From Deltaproteobacteria bacterium (GTDB lineage: Bacteria > Desulfobacterota > DSM-4660 > Desulfatiglandales > B25-G16): a stretch of DNA of 7,639 nt. Location of the stretch: positions 1 to 7,639 of the forward strand of contig JAFDHR010000177.1 in NCBI GenBank assembly GCA_019308645.1. Reading direction: 5' to 3'. The position numbers and the translations under genes are program-made. Positions 5,992 through 7,639 of the stretch are shown here, piece by piece. Under the pieces are notes generated by a model that was not told the origin of the DNA, did no database searches, and saw nothing but the letters and a program-made list of their open reading frames with translations. Within the stretch, counting starts at the first letter, position 1. The number at the start of each line of letters is the position of its first letter.

Positions 5992-7272
5992 TCAACTTTC
6001 TTTTTTAATAACGGACACCCCATTTAGATATGGCCTGAGGGCCTCTGGAATAACTACAGTTCCGTCAGGCTGTTGATAATTCTCCAGGATTGCCACAAGG
6101 GTCCTTCCAACTGCCAGACCAGAGCCATTAAGGGTGTGGACAAACTCAGTACCTTTCCCCCTTTTTCTTTTAAACCGAATATTTGCCCTTCTAGCCTGGA
6201 AGTCTGTAAAGTTACTGCAAGAAGATATCTCTCTAAATAGCTGCTGTCCGGGAAGCCAGACCTCAATATCATAGGTTTTAGCAGCAGAAAAGCCAAGATC
6301 ACCTGTACAGAGCGAGACTACCCTGTATGGAAGCTCTAGGCGCTGTAAAATCTCTTCTGCATCGGTCGTTAAGGACTCTAATTCCTTCTCTGAGTCTTCA
6401 GGGCAGCAAAACATAACCAGCTCCACCTTGTTAAATTGGTGTTGCCTGATAAGTCCCCTTGTGTCTTTACCGTATGAACCTGCCTCCGAACGGAAACAAG
6501 GAGTGTAAGCGACATATCTGATGGGAAGTGTATCAAAGGATAGTATTTCATCCCTGTGTATATTGGTAACCGGCACCTCTGCAGTAGGGATGAGAAAAAG
6601 ATCCCATCCATCCACCTTAAATAGATCCTCTCTAAATTTGGGTAATTGACCTGTTCCAGTCATACTATCAGAATTAACAAGAAATGGAGGAAGGGTCTCG
6701 ATGTAACCATGATGACTTGTATGAATATCAAGCATGAAATTAATCAGCGCCCTCTCAATTGTTGCGCCTAAACCCCTCTGAAGAGAAAATCTACTCCTGG
6801 CAATCTTGGCTGCCCGGGAAAAATCAAGTATATCCAGTTTCTCCCCAATTTCCCAATGGGAAAGAGGCTTAAAATCAAAGTCCTTGATCTCTCCCCACAT
6901 CCTTATAACCGGATTATCATCCGCATCCTTACCAATAACTACTGATTCGTGTGGTATGTTGGGTATAAGCAACAAGAGCTTATTCAACTCATCTACTATC
7001 TTGGGTAGATCAGCCTCCATCTCTTTTATCTCTTTGGAGGCTGTCTTCATCTCAGAGATAAGAGATGATGCATCTTCTCTGTCCTCTTTCATAGCCGCTA
7101 TCTGGTCAGAAACCTTATTGCGTTGATATCTGAGATCTTCAAGTCTGACCAGGATAGAACGCCTTTTCTTATCCAGATATTGAAATTCGGAAAGATCAAG
7201 ATCATACCCCCTGTTTTTGAGAGTATCAGTTATGAAATCCAGGTTAGTCCGGACAAATTTTAGATCAAGCAT
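5992..7272 (-). CDS. serS: Seryl-tRNA synthetase
   Basis: A 426-residue class II aminoacyl-tRNA synthetase that charges tRNA-Ser, and tRNA-Sec where present, with serine in the cytoplasm. The N-terminal arm (about 1-110) opens with [10 protein letters not shown] and contains the antiparallel coiled coil that grips the long variable arm of tRNA-Ser (charged heptads about 35-100). The catalytic domain shows motif 1 around 166-196, the serine-recognition TAE at 230-232, motif 2 as [20 protein letters not shown] at 260-279, and motif 3 as [17 protein letters not shown] at 382-398 with the ATP-binding Arg390. The length is typical of bacterial SerRS and no key residue is missing. The ATG at 7272 follows AAGGAGG on the coding strand, with the GGAGG core (complement of 7277-7281) spaced 4 nt. 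A broken trkA remnant lies upstream and the M20 gene downstream on the same strand. No T-box-like leader is visible in the short upstream region. Confidence 0.97.
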   Translation of the reverse strand: MLDLKFVRTNLDFITDTLKNRGYDLDLSEFQYLDKKRRSILVRLEDLRYQRNKVSDQIAAMKEDREDASSLISEMKTASKEIKEMEADLPKIVDELNKLLLLIPNIPHESVVIGKDADDNPVIRMWGEIKDFDFKPLSHWEIGEKLDILDFSRAAKIARSRFSLQRGLGATIERALINFMLDIHTSHHGYIETLPPFLVNSDSMTGTGQLPKFREDLFKVDGWDLFLIPTAEVPVTNIHRDEILSFDTLPIRYVAYTPCFRSEAGSYGKDTRGLIRQHQFNKVELVMFCCPEDSEKELESLTTDAEEILQRLELPYRVVSLCTGDLGFSAAKTYDIEVWLPGQQLFREISSCSNFTDFQARRANIRFKRKRGKGTEFVHTLNGSGLAVGRTLVAILENYQQPDGTVVIPEALRPYLNGVSVIKKES

Positions 7273-7330
7273 CCTGCCTCCTTAGGGTTTTGTCGGGTTA
7301 GTCCTTAGTTCACCTTATACACTTCTACGC

Positions 7331-7380
7331 GCCAGACCCGCCTGTTCCGATACAATCGGGGCGTGCAGGCTTACGACGGG
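7331..7380. repeat. GC-rich hairpin repeat between trkA remnant and serS
   Basis: GCCTG (7340-7344) pairs with CAGGC (7366-7370) around an inner CCGAT-ACA-ATCGG hairpin (7347-7359), with an asymmetric internal loop. CCCG (7337-7340) and CGGG (7377-7380) add partial outer symmetry. The block is much richer in GC than the flanks. It lies in the 126-nt gap between the trkA remnant and serS; it could terminate trkA transcripts, but no T-tract follows on the minus strand. It looks more like a REP-type intergenic palindrome. Confidence 0.45.
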
Positions 7381-7541
7381 TTAAACTTCAGCCACTTATC
7401 AACTGCTTGAAATACATGCCTTTCGTAGTCTCTCTAAGTCATTGTACCTTCCCATGGCAATGAGAACATCACCAGATTGAATCTTTGTTTGGGAGGAAGG
7501 ATTAAATAGCATTTTACCATCTTTCTGTTTTATGCAACTTA

Positions 7542-7578
7542 GCCAGAATACCCCGTGCTGTGCACGGGGATGAATGGC
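7542..7578. repeat. Symmetrical 37-nt palindrome inside the trkA remnant
   Basis: The layout is GCCA (7542-7545), 5 unpaired nt, CCCCGTGC (7551-7558), loop TGT, GCACGGGG (7562-7569), 5 unpaired nt, TGGC (7575-7578). The 4-bp outer and 8-bp inner stems are perfect and the internal loop is symmetrical, 5 nt on each side. This is the architecture of REP palindromes and of the subterminal hairpins of IS200/IS605-type elements. It lies exactly where TrkA homology ends. Confidence 0.75.
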
Positions 7579-7592
7579 TTTTTTCTTGGGGT

Positions 7593-7613
7593 TTGGGGGA
7601 TAAGTTCCCCCAA
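7593..7613. repeat. G-run/C-run inverted repeat near the window edge
   Basis: TTGGGGG (7593-7599) and CCCCCAA (7607-7613) form a perfect 7-bp stem around a 7-nt loop, ATAAGTT. A further CTTGGGG at 7585-7591 offers an alternative partner for CCCCAAG at 7608-7614. It lies 14 nt beyond the 37-nt palindrome and probably belongs to the same inserted sequence. Confidence 0.65.
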
Positions 7614-7639
7614 GTTCAATTCAGGGTTTCCTTTTTGAT

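Larger units (their letters stand above)
7399..7620 (-). pseudogene. TrkA/RCK_C 3' remnant, frame interrupted by palindrome
   Basis: The last 47 codons before the TGA at 7399-7401 read as the second half of an RCK_C (TrkA_C) domain: IKQKDGKMLFNPSSQTKIQ followed by SGDVLIAMGRYNDLERLRKA. This matches the family pattern of a polar turn, NPSxxTxIxxGDxLIxxG and a final helix. TrkA proteins are cytosolic regulatory subunits of potassium uptake systems. Homology stops at about 7541. From there the frame translates a palindrome (AIHPRAQHGVFW) and low-complexity residues, then meets an in-frame TGA at 7621-7623. The upstream part of an RCK_C domain is not found in any of the three frames up to the window edge, so the gene appears interrupted by an inserted element. 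A frameshift or sequencing error is an alternative. A functional short product is unlikely. Confidence 0.55.

Noticed and set aside
7537..7638. Open frame reading ELNLGELIPQTPRKK then KPFIPVHSTGYSG on the minus strand
   Set aside because: It runs entirely through the palindromic sequence, is low-complexity, stops abruptly inside the trkA remnant and matches no family I recognise.

Overview
The window carries five intact protein-coding genes, one broken gene fragment at the right edge, and four intergenic stretches rich in palindromes and repeats. The content suggests an anaerobic Gram-negative-type bacterium, most plausibly Desulfobacterota or another former deltaproteobacterial lineage. This rests on the AT-rich base composition, strong AGGAGG-type ribosome binding sites, a zinc-ribbon/Yip1 fusion protein of a kind common there, and a GTCATTTCGA...TCGAAATGAC intergenic palindrome of a type I recall from such genomes. 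The taxonomic call is an inference, not a demonstrated fact.

Layout, left to right. Positions 1-318 are non-coding with short palindromes. 319-1380 (+) is a CaCA-family sodium/calcium-type cation antiporter. 1465-2223 (-) is a zinc-ribbon plus Yip1 membrane protein, convergent with the antiporter. 2224-2657 is a divergent, very AT-rich regulatory region with a perfect 17-nt tandem duplication, three TAGGTGT motifs, a good sigma-70-like promoter and an unusual leader with two Shine-Dalgarno sequences. 2658-4052 (+) is an AtoE-type short-chain fatty acid transporter, closed by a strong 16-bp-stem terminator. 4182-4477 is a large nested palindrome of MITE-like design whose right end coincides with the last base of the next gene's stop codon. 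4477-5709 (-) is an M20 metallo-hydrolase. 5778-5980 is a second inverted-repeat-bounded intergenic element. 5992-7272 (-) is serS, seryl-tRNA synthetase. 7331-7380 is a GC-rich hairpin. 7399-7620 (-) is the 3' remnant of a TrkA/RCK_C potassium-regulatory gene, whose reading frame is interrupted by a 37-nt symmetrical palindrome that may mark the edge of a mobile element running out of the window.

The genes do not form one pathway. The antiporter, the transporter and the TrkA fragment are all tied to membrane transport. The M20 hydrolase and serS share a strand but are separated by 282 nt containing a repeat element. No CRISPR array, tRNA, rRNA, toxin-antitoxin pair or recognisable defence system is visible. 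The most noteworthy material is intergenic: the nested palindrome at 4182-4477 and the palindrome-interrupted trkA end.
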